The notes under the pieces are model-generated. The model ran no database searches and had not been told where the DNA came from. It saw only the letters and a list, made by a program, of their open reading frames with translations. From JBOHHR01 sp050740975 (lineage in GTDB: Bacteria; Pseudomonadota; Gammaproteobacteria; JBOHHR01), in the NCBI GenBank assembly GCA_050740975.1, contig JBOIEE010000114.1:1-15196 (forward strand): 15,196 nucleotides of DNA. The letters are read 5' to 3'. The translations under genes and the position numbers were made by a program. This document shows, piece by piece, positions 1-7,036 of this stretch. The first letter of the stretch is position 1. The number at the start of each line of letters is the position of its first letter.

Positions 1-611
1 TCAGCTGTAACTATTATTCGGTCGCGGAACTCTGCGATGCTAGGGATCTGTTTACGCCCATCCAATGCCCACTGCGCTGTTCTGAGTAGCACACAGCGTG
101 CGAAATTTTGTCGTCTACGAATCCCAATTCTTGAAATCTCGTTTAACGCGATCTCGATCGCTTTTCGTATGCGCCACGTTGCCTCGCATTGTAAGTTGCG
201 CGAGTAGCCGATTTCTATCCACACCCCGCCGGTAGATGATTGGCGCAGACCCAGTTTCTCAGGAAGCCTTAGGAGCCAATTGGTTAAATATTCGATATCG
301 GCCGTTGAAAGACGTTGGGTTTTCGCGTTTGTAACAAACGTCGCAAGACTGCTGACATCTGAGCCAATACCTAAGCGGCCGAGAACCCTTGACTCGACAA
401 GACAAGTTCCACCACCCACGAACGGATCAACCACAAGGTCACCCGGCCTAGAAAAAACGCTTATCGCCGCGCGTGCAAATTCAGGAGAGAATCGTGCAGG
501 ATATTTGTAATAGTTGTGCGTAAAGCCCTGAACGGGCTTTTGAGAGTAAACAGCGTTGATAAAGGCGTCAGCGTCTTGCCAATTTAGCCTTAACCGCAGT
601 GGTCTACTCAT
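1..611 (-). CDS. DNA methyltransferase, N-terminal part (cut by left edge)
   Basis: The frame is open from the ATG at 611 to the left edge: 203 codons with no stop. Seen: a YYKYPARFSPE segment at residues 34-44, the AdoMet-binding motif I DPFVGGGT at 62-69, and a GSDVSSLA segment (motif II-like) at 83-90. Together these are typical of amino (N6-adenine or N4-cytosine) DNA methyltransferases in which motif I precedes the catalytic (D/N/S)PP(Y/F/W) motif. The catalytic motif is not in the visible part and is expected beyond the left edge. No restriction endonuclease gene is visible on this side, so it may be orphan or belong to a system outside the window. A minus-strand TATAAT at 644-639, 27 bp before the start codon, could be a -10 box, but no clear -35 was found. 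An RNA-guanosine methyltransferase of the TRM11-like group is the main alternative. Confidence 0.8.
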   Translation of the reverse strand, partial: MSRPLRLRLNWQDADAFINAVYSQKPVQGFTHNYYKYPARFSPEFARAAISVFSRPGDLVVDPFVGGGTCLVESRVLGRLGIGSDVSSLATFVTNAKTQRLSTADIEYLTNWLLRLPEKLGLRQSSTGGVWIEIGYSRNLQCEATWRIRKAIEIALNEISRIGIRRRQNFARCVLLRTAQWALDGRKQIPSIAEFRDRIIVTA

Positions 612-638
612 TTTATACTCTGAGGCAATTCGTTCAGC

Positions 639-644
639 ATTATA
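639..644 (-). promoter_or_regulatory. possible -10 box for the methyltransferase gene
   Basis: A perfect TATAAT on the minus strand lies 27 bp upstream of the ATG at 611. The hexamer 17 bp further upstream (GTAGAG) is a poor -35, so this is only a weak promoter call. Confidence 0.3.
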
Positions 645-756
645 CGGGAAAGGATAATATCCTCTACCATCTTACTGATTAAACAGGCGTCCTATATGAA
701 TACATCACAGTTGCCCTGGCGAAGGACCTTGTGCGGGTAGCACGTCGAGAGCGCCG

Positions 757-1782
757 TTAGCGATCTCCGGTACTGGCAGACGGTGCTAACAGCACCAATT
801 TGCCAAACTGAGCTCCGTCGCGCATGCGGGCGTAAGCCTCCTTGAATTCGTCGAAGCGATACACCTGCTCGATGATCGGCTTAAGCTGGTGGGATTCGAA
901 CAGCTTGAGCATATCGGAAAATTCCTGCGTCGTGCCCATGGTTGTTCCTTGTAACCTCACCTGTTTCCAGAAAAGATTTCGCGTATCGATGCCAGTCGGG
1001 TTTCCAGCCGTAGCTCCAAAGAATACGATGCGCCCGCCGGGGTTGATCAGGCGGGTGAGGGCAGCGAAACCGTCGCCTCCCGCGCTGTCCACAATGAGGT
1101 CTGTGCCGCGAGGCTGCGCCAAATGAGACAGCTTTTCACCCCAGCCTTCGGCTGTGTAATTGGCCCCTCCCGCAGGCCGAGCGCGAGCGCCCGTTGCACT
1201 TTGCTATCGCTGCCGGAAGTCACCAAGCACCCGTGCACCCACGGCTAGGCCATCTGCATCATCAAAGCCGCCACCCCGCCGCCAATGCCGGTCAACAATA
1301 CGGTCTCTCCCGCACCAAGCGCCCCTTGGGTAAACAAGGCGCGGTAGCCCGTTAGCCCACCAAGCGGGATCGTGGCGGCCTCCGCAAAAGAAAGACAAGA
1401 GGGTTTAGGCGCCAGATTGATTTCGGGCACGCGCACGAACTCCGCTTGGTGCCGTTATCCGGCATACCGAGGATATGGTAGTTTTTGCCCTGCACCCGCG
1501 GGTCATCGCCCCAGTCTAAGCTCGGGTTGATAAGCACCGCTGTGCCTACCCAGGATCGACACGCGGCCCGACCTGGTCCACCACCCCCGCGCCATCCGAT
1601 CCGAGAACGATCGGCACCGCGATGCTCGGATACAGTCCCTGCACGATCCAGAGGTCACGGTGGTTGAGAGCCGATGCCTGAACCCTAACTGTCACCTCGC
1701 CGGGCCCGGGGTATGGATAATCGATTTCTCTTATCGCGAGGGATTCGAAGCGTTTTACTTCTGTGAGCACGATCCCCTGCAT
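757..1782 (-). pseudogene. MDR-family dehydrogenase (zinc-type alcohol dehydrogenase-like/quinone reductase), multiply frameshifted
   Basis: The start is clear: an AGGAGG lies 8 bp before the ATG at 1782, and the first 78 codons read as an MDR N-terminus with NHRDLW and LGSDGAGVV. The rest of a roughly 340-residue protein is present in order but in changing frames. INPSLDWGDD follows a shift near 1548. EFVRVPEINL and GETVLLTGIGGGVA (dinucleotide-binding loop) follow a shift near 1445. VGARVL follows an in-frame TAG near 1246, VTSGSDSKV follows a shift near 1224, and ANYTAEGW plus the C-terminal IVDSAGG...GRIVFFGA part follows a shift near 1170 and ends at 757. No typical catalytic zinc Cys is visible after NHRD. 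The intact protein would be a cytoplasmic NAD(P)-dependent oxidoreductase of unknown substrate. With about five indels it cannot give a full-length product. Confidence 0.85.
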
Positions 1783-2212
1783 GGTCTGAACCTCCTGAAC
1801 GAGATCTTAAAGCCAAAAACCGCGGCATGGGAGTAGCCGCGCAGCGGCGTAACGCGGGCCAGCATTTGGGCGGCATGGACACAATGATTGTCACCGAGAT
1901 CGTCCGCAAGTTCCCAGATCTTGCAACACGCCGCGTACCCGATCATCTCAGCCAGTTCACCCTGGATTTCTCGACTTCACAGTTGGAGAACTTTTTAAAG
2001 CGCCGAACAACGCCACCATCACCGCCCCCAACAGTCAAGGATTCGTGTGATCACGTTCGCATCCACCGGGTGCTAGGAAAATTTCCTGCGAAAAATCCAA
2101 CGAAACGTGCATCCGTCGATCTTGTGGGACAGGGACCCTGCCGTTAACGTGACCGGCGGTGCTGGGCGCTGAGCGCCCGGGCCGTTAATTGCAAACCATG
2201 GAGAGTCTAGTG
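1783..2212. other. 430-bp intergenic stretch, no convincing gene
   Basis: Open frames exist on both strands, but none has a recognisable motif, a good ribosome-binding site or a consistent composition. The one structured element is a 15-nt perfect palindrome, GGGCGCTGAGCGCCC, at 2164-2178, ending 34 bp before the start of the helix-hairpin-helix gene. It has no T-run, so it is more likely an operator or leader hairpin than a terminator. Confidence 0.5.
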
Positions 2213-2479
2213 ATGTTTAAGAAAGCGATCTTTTCCTTCCTCTTTCTCTTTTCCTCTCTCGTCCTGGCGGATCCCATCGATATAAATACCGCAAGCGCGG
2301 ATGAGCTTGCGCAGGCGATAAAAGGGGTGGGTCCGGCCAAAGCCGCGGCCATCGTTGCCCACCGCGAGAAGCACGGTCCATTTGCCTCGATCGACGACCT
2401 CGCCCTGGTGCAAGGGATAGGCGAGAAAACAGTGCAGATGAACCGTGAGACTTTGACTATCGGTAGCGCTACCCAATAG
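2213..2479 (+). CDS. small exported helix-hairpin-helix (ComEA-like) protein
   Basis: An 88-residue protein if started at the ATG at 2213, which has GGAGAG about 8 bp upstream and gives a clean signal peptide (KK, then a hydrophobic stretch at 5-18, cleavage near ADP at 19-21). In-frame TTG at 2189 and ATG at 2198 are less likely starts. After the signal comes DINTASADELA and two hairpin loops, KGVGPAKA (37-44) and QGIGEKTV (67-74), the tandem helix-hairpin-helix fold of ComEA, which binds double-stranded DNA without sequence specificity. It is the short single-domain form common in gammaproteobacteria. A role in periplasmic DNA uptake is inferred from the family; no other competence gene is in the window. 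It stands alone and ends in its own hairpin terminator. Confidence 0.88.
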   Translation: MFKKAIFSFLFLFSSLVLADPIDINTASADELAQAIKGVGPAKAAAIVAHREKHGPFASIDDLALVQGIGEKTVQMNRETLTIGSATQ

Positions 2480-2484
2480 CGGCT

Positions 2485-2524
2485 CGGGCGTCCCTTCCTA
2501 CAGGGGGAGGAGGGGCCCGTTTTT
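2485..2524 (+). terminator. Rho-independent terminator after the ComEA-like gene
   Basis: An imperfect GC-rich hairpin starts 6 bp after the stop codon. CGGGC at 2485-2489 pairs with GCCCG at 2515-2519, the pyrimidine-rich and purine-rich inner arms pair in part, and TTTTT follows at 2520-2524. It also separates this gene from the convergent emfourin-like gene ending at 2528. Confidence 0.65.
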
Positions 2525-2527
2525 GAC

Positions 2528-2848
2528 TCACCGCTTCCTAAAAACCTTGGCCTGGGCGCGCAGAAATGCAACCAGACGTTGGATAGCGGGATCGGCGATA
2601 GGCTCAGTCAGCTGCACGGTATGTCGGCAAGTGCCCGAGTCGATCGTCACTGTATAATGATGATAGTCGGCCGCCCCACGAGGAGGTACGCCGAGTGCAG
2701 AAGGAAGATCAAAAAACCGTGCCGCGCCTACCAAGCGCTTAAGCTCCGCGGCCTCAGCGTCGCTAAGCTTGTCGCTCTCGATGGTGACCGGCGCACTCAG
2801 ACCTGGAAAGTGCGCGATCCCGCCTTCGCTGGTAAACACTACGTGCAT
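2528..2848 (-). CDS. emfourin-like inhibitor of protealysin-type metalloproteases
   Basis: With the ATG at 2848 the protein has 106 residues and no signal peptide, matching emfourin, the small cytoplasmic inhibitor of protealysin. Seen: an N-terminal strand with FTSEGG, an acidic helix KLSDAEAAELKRLV (27-40), FFDLPS (45-50), and a C-terminal part with YTVTID and RHTVQL. This order (glycine-rich start, D/E-rich helix, FFDLP, Y.VTI, HTV) is characteristic of the family. The gene lies directly downstream of the M4 protease on the same strand, the usual arrangement. The start was chosen because AGAGGA lies 6 bp upstream. The frame continues upstream to an ATG at 2959 and would add a 37-residue hydrophobic, signal-like leader, but that start has no ribosome-binding site. 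Confidence 0.8.
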   Translation of the reverse strand: MHVVFTSEGGIAHFPGLSAPVTIESDKLSDAEAAELKRLVGAARFFDLPSALGVPPRGAADYHHYTVTIDSGTCRHTVQLTEPIADPAIQRLVAFLRAQAKVFRKR

Positions 2849-3025
2849 GTTATTCCTCTCACGGCTCACACAATTGCCGGCTAACCCGTTACTCGAACAC
2901 GCTAATTGAGCACTCGCCTGTGCGGCTGCGCACAGGAGCAAAACCACGCGCGGCGCCATAAATAGACGAGCTTGTCTACGGGATCGCCCGCTTATGCCTC
3001 TCTCTATGCTGCGCTTAAACTGCTC

Positions 3026-4096
3026 TTAGGCTAGCTTGATCCCTACCCGATGCCAGCCGTCGACGACTGCTTTCTGTTCCTCCCCCCCCGCGCCATATAG
3101 TCGCACGGCGTTTGCCACCGTAAGCCGGGCGAAACGGCGGAATCCGGCGTTCGGCCGCAACTGGGGATCGCGCAGTGTCTCGTACCAAATGCGGCCCGCT
3201 TTCTCCCAAGCATGCCCGCCTAGGCTTGTGGCAACAAAATAAAACGCACGGTTTGGGATCCCCGAGTTGATATGCACGCCGCCGTTATCCTGAAAGGTTT
3301 GAACAAAATCGTTCATGTGGCCGGGTTGCGGGTCCTTGCCGAGCACTGGGTCGTCATAAGCGCTGCCGGGCGCCTTCATCGAGCGCAGCGCAACGCCTTT
3401 GACCTTTTTCGTTAACAGTCCCGCGCCGATAAGCCAATCTGCCTGATCGGCCGTTTGCTTGAGGAGATACTGCTTAACCAGTGATCCAAACACATCCGAC
3501 ATCGATTCGTTCAACGCGCCAGCTTGGGTGAAGTACACCAGCGGCCCTTCATCCTCCGTGACCCCGTGTCCCAATTCATGCCCGATGACATCAATCGCGA
3601 TGGTGAAGCGGTTGAAAAGTTCGCCGTCGCCATCGCCGAAGACCATCTGCTGCCCGTCCCAAAACGCGTTGTTGTAGTCCTCATTGAAATGCACCGTCGC
3701 ATTGAGCGGCATACCCTCATCGTCAATGGAGTTGCGCCCGTAGACCTCCCAGAAAAAATCGAAGGTGGCGCCTAAACCGTCATAGGCCTCGTTGACCGCA
3801 ACATCCTGAGACCGACGCCCGCCTTCGCTCCTGACGACGCGACCGGGGAGTGTTTGGGTGTTCTGGGTATCATAAATCGTACGCTGCTTCCGGCCTTCGA
3901 GTACCATGCGGGCTGGACGCCGTGCGCCAGGGGCTTGCGACGGCGTGGCACGCAAGGCGCGGAAGGTGTTGTCGGTTGATAATGTGTTCAGAGCAGCCGC
4001 TCGCTGTTTCGGCGCACCGTTTTGGGCGATCAAACGCAGCAAATGCGGCGGCAAGATGCAGAAGATCGAGTGCCTATGGGTGGTCGAAATACACAT
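3026..4096 (-). CDS. protealysin-like M4 (thermolysin-family) metalloprotease
   Basis: A 356-residue protein from the ATG at 4096, which has AGGAG 7 bp upstream; the frame stays open to 4240 but without a better start. It has no signal peptide. The short N-terminal propeptide carries the ILPPHLL motif (14-20) typical of protealysin precursors, in place of the long FTP propeptide of secreted thermolysins. Catalytic zinc site: HELGH at 173-177, third ligand Glu197 in NESMSD, and the active-site His275 in HINSGIPN. The family usually has T at the fourth position of HELTH; here it is G. Length and domain order match intact protealysins, which are intracellular or non-classically released zinc endopeptidases. 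It lies upstream of its probable inhibitor with 177 bp between the two coding regions, so the two may be co-transcribed. Confidence 0.93.
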   Translation of the reverse strand: MCISTTHRHSIFCILPPHLLRLIAQNGAPKQRAAALNTLSTDNTFRALRATPSQAPGARRPARMVLEGRKQRTIYDTQNTQTLPGRVVRSEGGRRSQDVAVNEAYDGLGATFDFFWEVYGRNSIDDEGMPLNATVHFNEDYNNAFWDGQQMVFGDGDGELFNRFTIAIDVIGHELGHGVTEDEGPLVYFTQAGALNESMSDVFGSLVKQYLLKQTADQADWLIGAGLLTKKVKGVALRSMKAPGSAYDDPVLGKDPQPGHMNDFVQTFQDNGGVHINSGIPNRAFYFVATSLGGHAWEKAGRIWYETLRDPQLRPNAGFRRFARLTVANAVRLYGAGGEEQKAVVDGWHRVGIKLA

Positions 4097-4559
4097 GAGC
4101 TTCTCCTTCGGGTTATACATGTACGAACGGCTGTCGCGACTGGTTTTTGATCCCCACCGGACGAGAAACACCAACGCCACTACTGGGTGTGGTCCCACGC
4201 CTGGCTGAGATAGCTTATCAGAATTGACGACGCTTGCCACGAATTCAGCAATGTCCGGCGAATTCGGTGGGCATTACTTCGACACGATGATCTGAGCGTA
4301 CCCGCAAGCATGCTCCGGAGTAGGTCCCTCGTTCTATCGTTTGCTCATCTTGGCTTTACCAGCGCATATTGATATTGTTGCAGGCCCAACCTACAAATGC
4401 GTTCCCTGCCATGCCACCCGAGATGCTCTTCGAGATCGCTTTGATCGGCGTTGTGCTCGCCGCCGCGTGGTTCTTTTCCAAAAGACTGTGACGGACAAAA
4501 CCTTGTTTCAAGGCTGAACCAAGGCCATACGCGAGGTCCGGTTTGTGGTGCCTTCAGCG
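4097..4559. other. intergenic stretch upstream of the protease, no gene recognised
   Basis: This holds the presumed minus-strand protease promoter, although no convincing -35/-10 pair was found. Toward the right it may contain very decayed 5' sequence of the GlxA-type regulator: a weak match resembling EVRFVVPSALLD is readable at about 4533-4568. The open frames here have no motifs. Confidence 0.4.
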
Positions 4560-5164
4560 CTGCTTGATATAGCTCGGGCGGGATCACGGGGGCATCGATC
4601 TCGCCTTGGCGCTGGTGGAAGAGGATCTGGGTCGCGACATCGCGCGCTTCATCGCGCGCCTGATGGTCGTGCTCCTACGGCGATCGGGCAGTCAGTCCCA
4701 GTTCACCGCTTCTGGGATCAGAAACCGACAATCGCCGCGATATTCGAGAGTTTCGGGCCCGGGCCCTGAATCAGCCGGATGCCGAACTAAGTCGCGAGGC
4801 GTTTTCGTCTTTAAGCGTAAAGGCCCACAACGGGCGCAACTTGCGCGAGCTACAGACCTGGATCCTGGCGCATCCGGAGGACGATCTCAGCGTCGAGGCA
4901 CTGGCTGCGCAGGTGGCCATGAGCCTGCGCAATTTCGCCCGGCTGTTCGTGCAGGAGACGGGTATGACACCGGCCATGTGCGTGGAGCACGAGCGTCTTC
5001 AGGCGGCACGCTGCACGCTGGAGCAGACGGCTCTCCCCATTGAAACGATTGCTGAGCGTTGCGGGTTCGGTGATCCCGAGCGCATGCGCCGGAGCTTCCA
5101 GCGCATGCTCCGGGTCAGCCCGCAAAACTATCGTGCTCGATTTCGATCCAGCTTGTTGAATTGA
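4560..5164 (+). pseudogene. GlxA-type AraC-family transcriptional regulator, truncated and frameshifted
   Basis: Three consecutive pieces of one gene are readable. SGGITG (from about 4573) and then, after a one-base loss, IDLALALVEEDLGRDIAR with LLRRSGSQSQF form the end of the DJ-1/PfpI-like domain. After a frame change near 4705, GSETDNRRDIREF leads into the HTH part RELQTWILAHPEDDLS..., SLRNFARLFVQETGMTP (first helix-turn-helix) and ETIAERCGFGDPERMRRSF with RVSPQNYR (second), ending at 5164. The two-HTH AraC domain is complete and in one frame, but most of the N-terminal DJ-1-like domain is missing. A DNA-binding fragment could still be made, yet there is no clear start or ribosome-binding site. 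The intact family regulates amine and amino-acid catabolism genes. Confidence 0.8.
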
Positions 5165-5229
5165 CACCGAAATGGGAGGTGGTGCCGAAAAGAGATCTAA
5201 GCAGGGACTTGATCATCGTCGGAGCAACA

Positions 5230-5246
5230 TTGTGAATTTTTCACAG
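5230..5246. promoter_or_regulatory. 17-nt palindromic operator candidate, copy 1
   Basis: TTGTGAATTTTTCACAG. The core TGTGAA-TTT-TTCACA is a perfect inverted repeat with a 3-nt centre. It ends 61 bp before the ATG of the hypX-folD remnant, and an identical 17-mer occurs about 1 kb downstream before the cytochrome operon. It resembles CRP (TGTGA-N6-TCACA) and Rex (TGTGAA-N4-TTCACA) operators but is one base shorter. Confidence 0.5.
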
Positions 5247-5307
5247 AAACCAATAGCCTTTTGTGGTACTAGCTTGGTGGTTTCATATGAATCGAGGAGG
5301 GGCACCC

Positions 5308-5737
5308 ATGAAATTTCTAAGCTCCGCGCACAATAGTTTAAGCCAACGTCTTTTGATCGAGCTGATGGAGCGCGGTCATGCGGTGGCAGTGGCCATGGCC
5401 ACCAGCGATGAGGCGATGACAGCGGCCGCGGCCCAGCATGCGCCCGATCTGACTAGAGACCTCGCCCTGTACAACCCGGCTTGCGGACATCCTGGTGGTG
5501 GCGGTGGGCAAACCGAATCTGATCACAGGAGCCACGGTCAAGGAAGGTGCCACGGTGATTGATGTCGGGATCAATCGCCTGCCCGGTGGAGAGCTGGTCG
5601 GGGACGCGGACTTCGCGGCCGTGAAGGAAAAAGTTGACTATATCACACCGGTACCGGGCGGAGTCGGTCCCATGACGATCACGATGCTGGTCACCAACAC
5701 CGTCCTCGCGGCGGAAAAGTTAACGCGCACAATTTAA
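5308..5737 (+). pseudogene. chimeric remnant: N-terminus of HypX/HoxX joined to C-terminus of FolD
   Basis: The ATG at 5308 has a strong GGAGGGG about 6 bp upstream. The first 48 codons, with SSAHNSLSQRLLIELMERGH and ending in APDL, match the start of HypX/HoxX, the [NiFe]-hydrogenase maturation factor whose N-terminal domain uses formyl-tetrahydrofolate. At about 5452 the same frame passes into TRDLALY, a FolD segment. After a one-base shift near 5475 the FolD C-terminus continues as RLADILVVAVGKPNLITG, DVGINR and the signature PVPGGVGPMT, ending at 5737. FolD is methylenetetrahydrofolate dehydrogenase/cyclohydrolase. Most of both genes is missing: HypX beyond its first 48 residues and the catalytic N-terminal half of FolD. 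A deletion joining two neighbouring genes is the simplest origin. As it stands it cannot encode either enzyme. Confidence 0.8.
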
Positions 5738-5767
5738 GGGAGATCTGTTTGTTCAGGAGGGAGTGCC

Positions 5768-5974
5768 ATGATTACTATCTTTTCCCAGATCGATAAAGAG
5801 CTGAGGTCCTGGATCGCCATTTGGCGATTCCTGCGGGGGCTGGACCATCACGGGCTGAAGTTTTATCTTTCGGATGCTAAAGCAAACGCCCGCCACGAAC
5901 CCCCTGCTTCACAGCCTGGTGATCGCGAGATCGAGACTAAAAAACCTGCTTGGCCTTGCACGCGAAGTAGATGA
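5768..5974 (+). CDS. small hypothetical ORF, possibly frameshifted
   Basis: The ATG at 5768 has an excellent AGGAGGG ribosome-binding site and lies 30 bp after the FolD remnant, so it looks like the next gene of that former operon. It reads 68 residues with a plausible N-terminus (IDKELRSWIAIWRFLRGLDH) and then becomes a charged, low-structure tail. In another frame, from about 5897 to the stop at 6015-6017, there is a more protein-like stretch, LLHSLVIARSRLKNLLGLAR and EVDELIRG. A single indel near 5890-5900 would therefore give a protein of about 82 residues. I do not recognise the family. Given the decay next to it, a pseudogene is likely. Confidence 0.4.
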   Translation: MITIFSQIDKELRSWIAIWRFLRGLDHHGLKFYLSDAKANARHEPPASQPGDREIETKKPAWPCTRSR

Positions 5975-6017
5975 ATTGATCCGAGGGCCTTCCCCCCTTA
6001 TGGGCTGTGTGTTATAG

Positions 6018-6343
6018 CACGATCAGATGAGCTAGGCCATGGTGCGGGAGCTTGTTCAGTAGGCGACATATGCGGTGAGTTTAGCTTCGGAGTTTTACCG
6101 AAACTTAACCGTAAACAAACCCTTTCCTTACGACTTCGCGGCAAGCGCATCGTATCCCCGTCTGAAGCGCGCCGTTATTTCTCCGGGACGGGGGTGGTGG
6201 GGAAACCCACAACGACATTGACCACTGAGCGTATCGGACGTTTTGTGAATTTTTCACAGCGTTCAGGATTGCTTCGCATTAAACTCCGCTGCTACCGTTT
6301 CGAACAGCGAGGGGTAAGTTAGCCCGCATAGCGAGAGTAACCC
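6018..6343 (+). promoter_or_regulatory. leader and promoter region of the cytochrome operon
   Basis: There is no gene in these 326 bp. An imperfect 12-bp hairpin (arms 6079-6090 and 6098-6109, 7-nt loop) follows the preceding remnant and has no T-run. The 17-nt palindrome at 6243-6259 lies 84 bp before the pentaheme cytochrome start. Its right half, TTCACA, could serve as a -35, with CATTAA at 6277-6282 as a weak -10 (18-bp spacing), which would put the palindrome over the promoter. Confidence 0.4.
6243..6259. promoter_or_regulatory. 17-nt palindromic operator candidate, copy 2
   Basis: Identical 17-mer to the copy at 5230-5246 (TTGTGAATTTTTCACAG), here upstream of the redox operon. Flanking bases differ between the copies, so only the palindrome is conserved, as expected for a protein-binding site. 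Confidence 0.55.
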
Positions 6344-7036
6344 ATGGCCCATCCTCCGCAACCGCGTCGCCGCCAAATCCTTGGTTACTGCCTGGGAGCT
6401 TTCGCAGGGGCCATGTGCGTGCTCGTGCTTCTGCTGCCCGGACAAGAGGATTTCCACGTACGCGGGCCCATGAACACAGGTCACGAGGGCTGTGGATGCG
6501 AGTCGTGCCATAAACCGGCTGCTGGCACGCTGCGCCAGCAACTGCAGGCGAATGTGCGCTATTTGTTGGGGCAACGGGAAACGCTCGTGCCCTTCGGCCA
6601 CGAGGACGTGACGACCGAGATCTGCCTCAAGTGCCACGAGCGCCCGAACGACCGGCATCCGGTGTTTCGCTTTTTCGAGCCGCGCTTCGTCAAGGCGAGA
6701 GCCGCCCTTGGGCCACAACTGTGTACCTCCTGCCATCTAGAGCATGCCAGGAAACGGGTTACGCTGGACGATACCGGCTATTGCGTGAATTGCCATGAGG
6801 AGACCAAGCTCAAAAAAGACCCGTTGGACATCTCCCACGAGCAATTGATCGCAGCAGACAGATGGCAGACCTGCCTCGGTTGCCATGATTTCCACGGCAA
6901 CCACGTCATGAAAACCGCGACCAAGGTGGAACAAGCGTTTCCGCCTGAGAAAATCCTAGCCTATTTTCAGGGTGGCCCGTCGCCCTACCCTGAGAGGAGG
7001 CAGTACAAAGCAAAAAAGGAGGGGTGTGATGATTAG
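6344..7036 (+). CDS. membrane-anchored pentaheme cytochrome c
   Basis: 230 residues. A basic N-terminus (PRRRQ) and one hydrophobic segment (about 12-32) give a Sec signal anchor, so the heme domain is periplasmic. Five CxxCH heme-attachment motifs start at residues 52 (CESCH), 94 (CLKCH), 127 (CTSCH), 147 (CVNCH) and 177 (CLGCH), with further His residues such as H86, H165, H184 and H187 available as distal ligands. It resembles the doubled-CxxCH/cytochrome c7-like multiheme carriers rather than NapC or NrfA. It is first in a four-part operon, and its stop overlaps the next start by 8 bp, indicating translational coupling. The ATG at 6344 has only a weak GAGAG upstream. Likely role: periplasmic electron transfer to or from the membrane b-type protein encoded downstream. 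The exact partner and substrate are unknown. Confidence 0.85.
   Translation: MAHPPQPRRRQILGYCLGAFAGAMCVLVLLLPGQEDFHVRGPMNTGHEGCGCESCHKPAAGTLRQQLQANVRYLLGQRETLVPFGHEDVTTEICLKCHERPNDRHPVFRFFEPRFVKARAALGPQLCTSCHLEHARKRVTLDDTGYCVNCHEETKLKKDPLDISHEQLIAADRWQTCLGCHDFHGNHVMKTATKVEQAFPPEKILAYFQGGPSPYPERRQYKAKKEGCDD

Noticed and set aside
1827..2147. 106-codon plus-strand open frame in the intergenic stretch
   Set aside because: Composition is low-complexity and Pro/Ser-rich with no recognisable domain and no ribosome-binding site.
4112..4117. Minus-strand TATAAC just upstream of the protease start as a -10 box
   Set aside because: It lies too close to the start codon to leave room for the AGGAG ribosome-binding site, and no -35 is present.
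4345..4587. 80-codon minus-strand open frame, and a plus-strand CxxCH-like string in the same area
   Set aside because: No motif context, no ribosome-binding site, and it overlaps the decayed regulator. A single CxxCH can arise by chance.
6263..6736. 157-codon minus-strand open frame
   Set aside because: It lies antisense to the pentaheme cytochrome gene, whose five CxxCH motifs make the plus strand the real coding strand.
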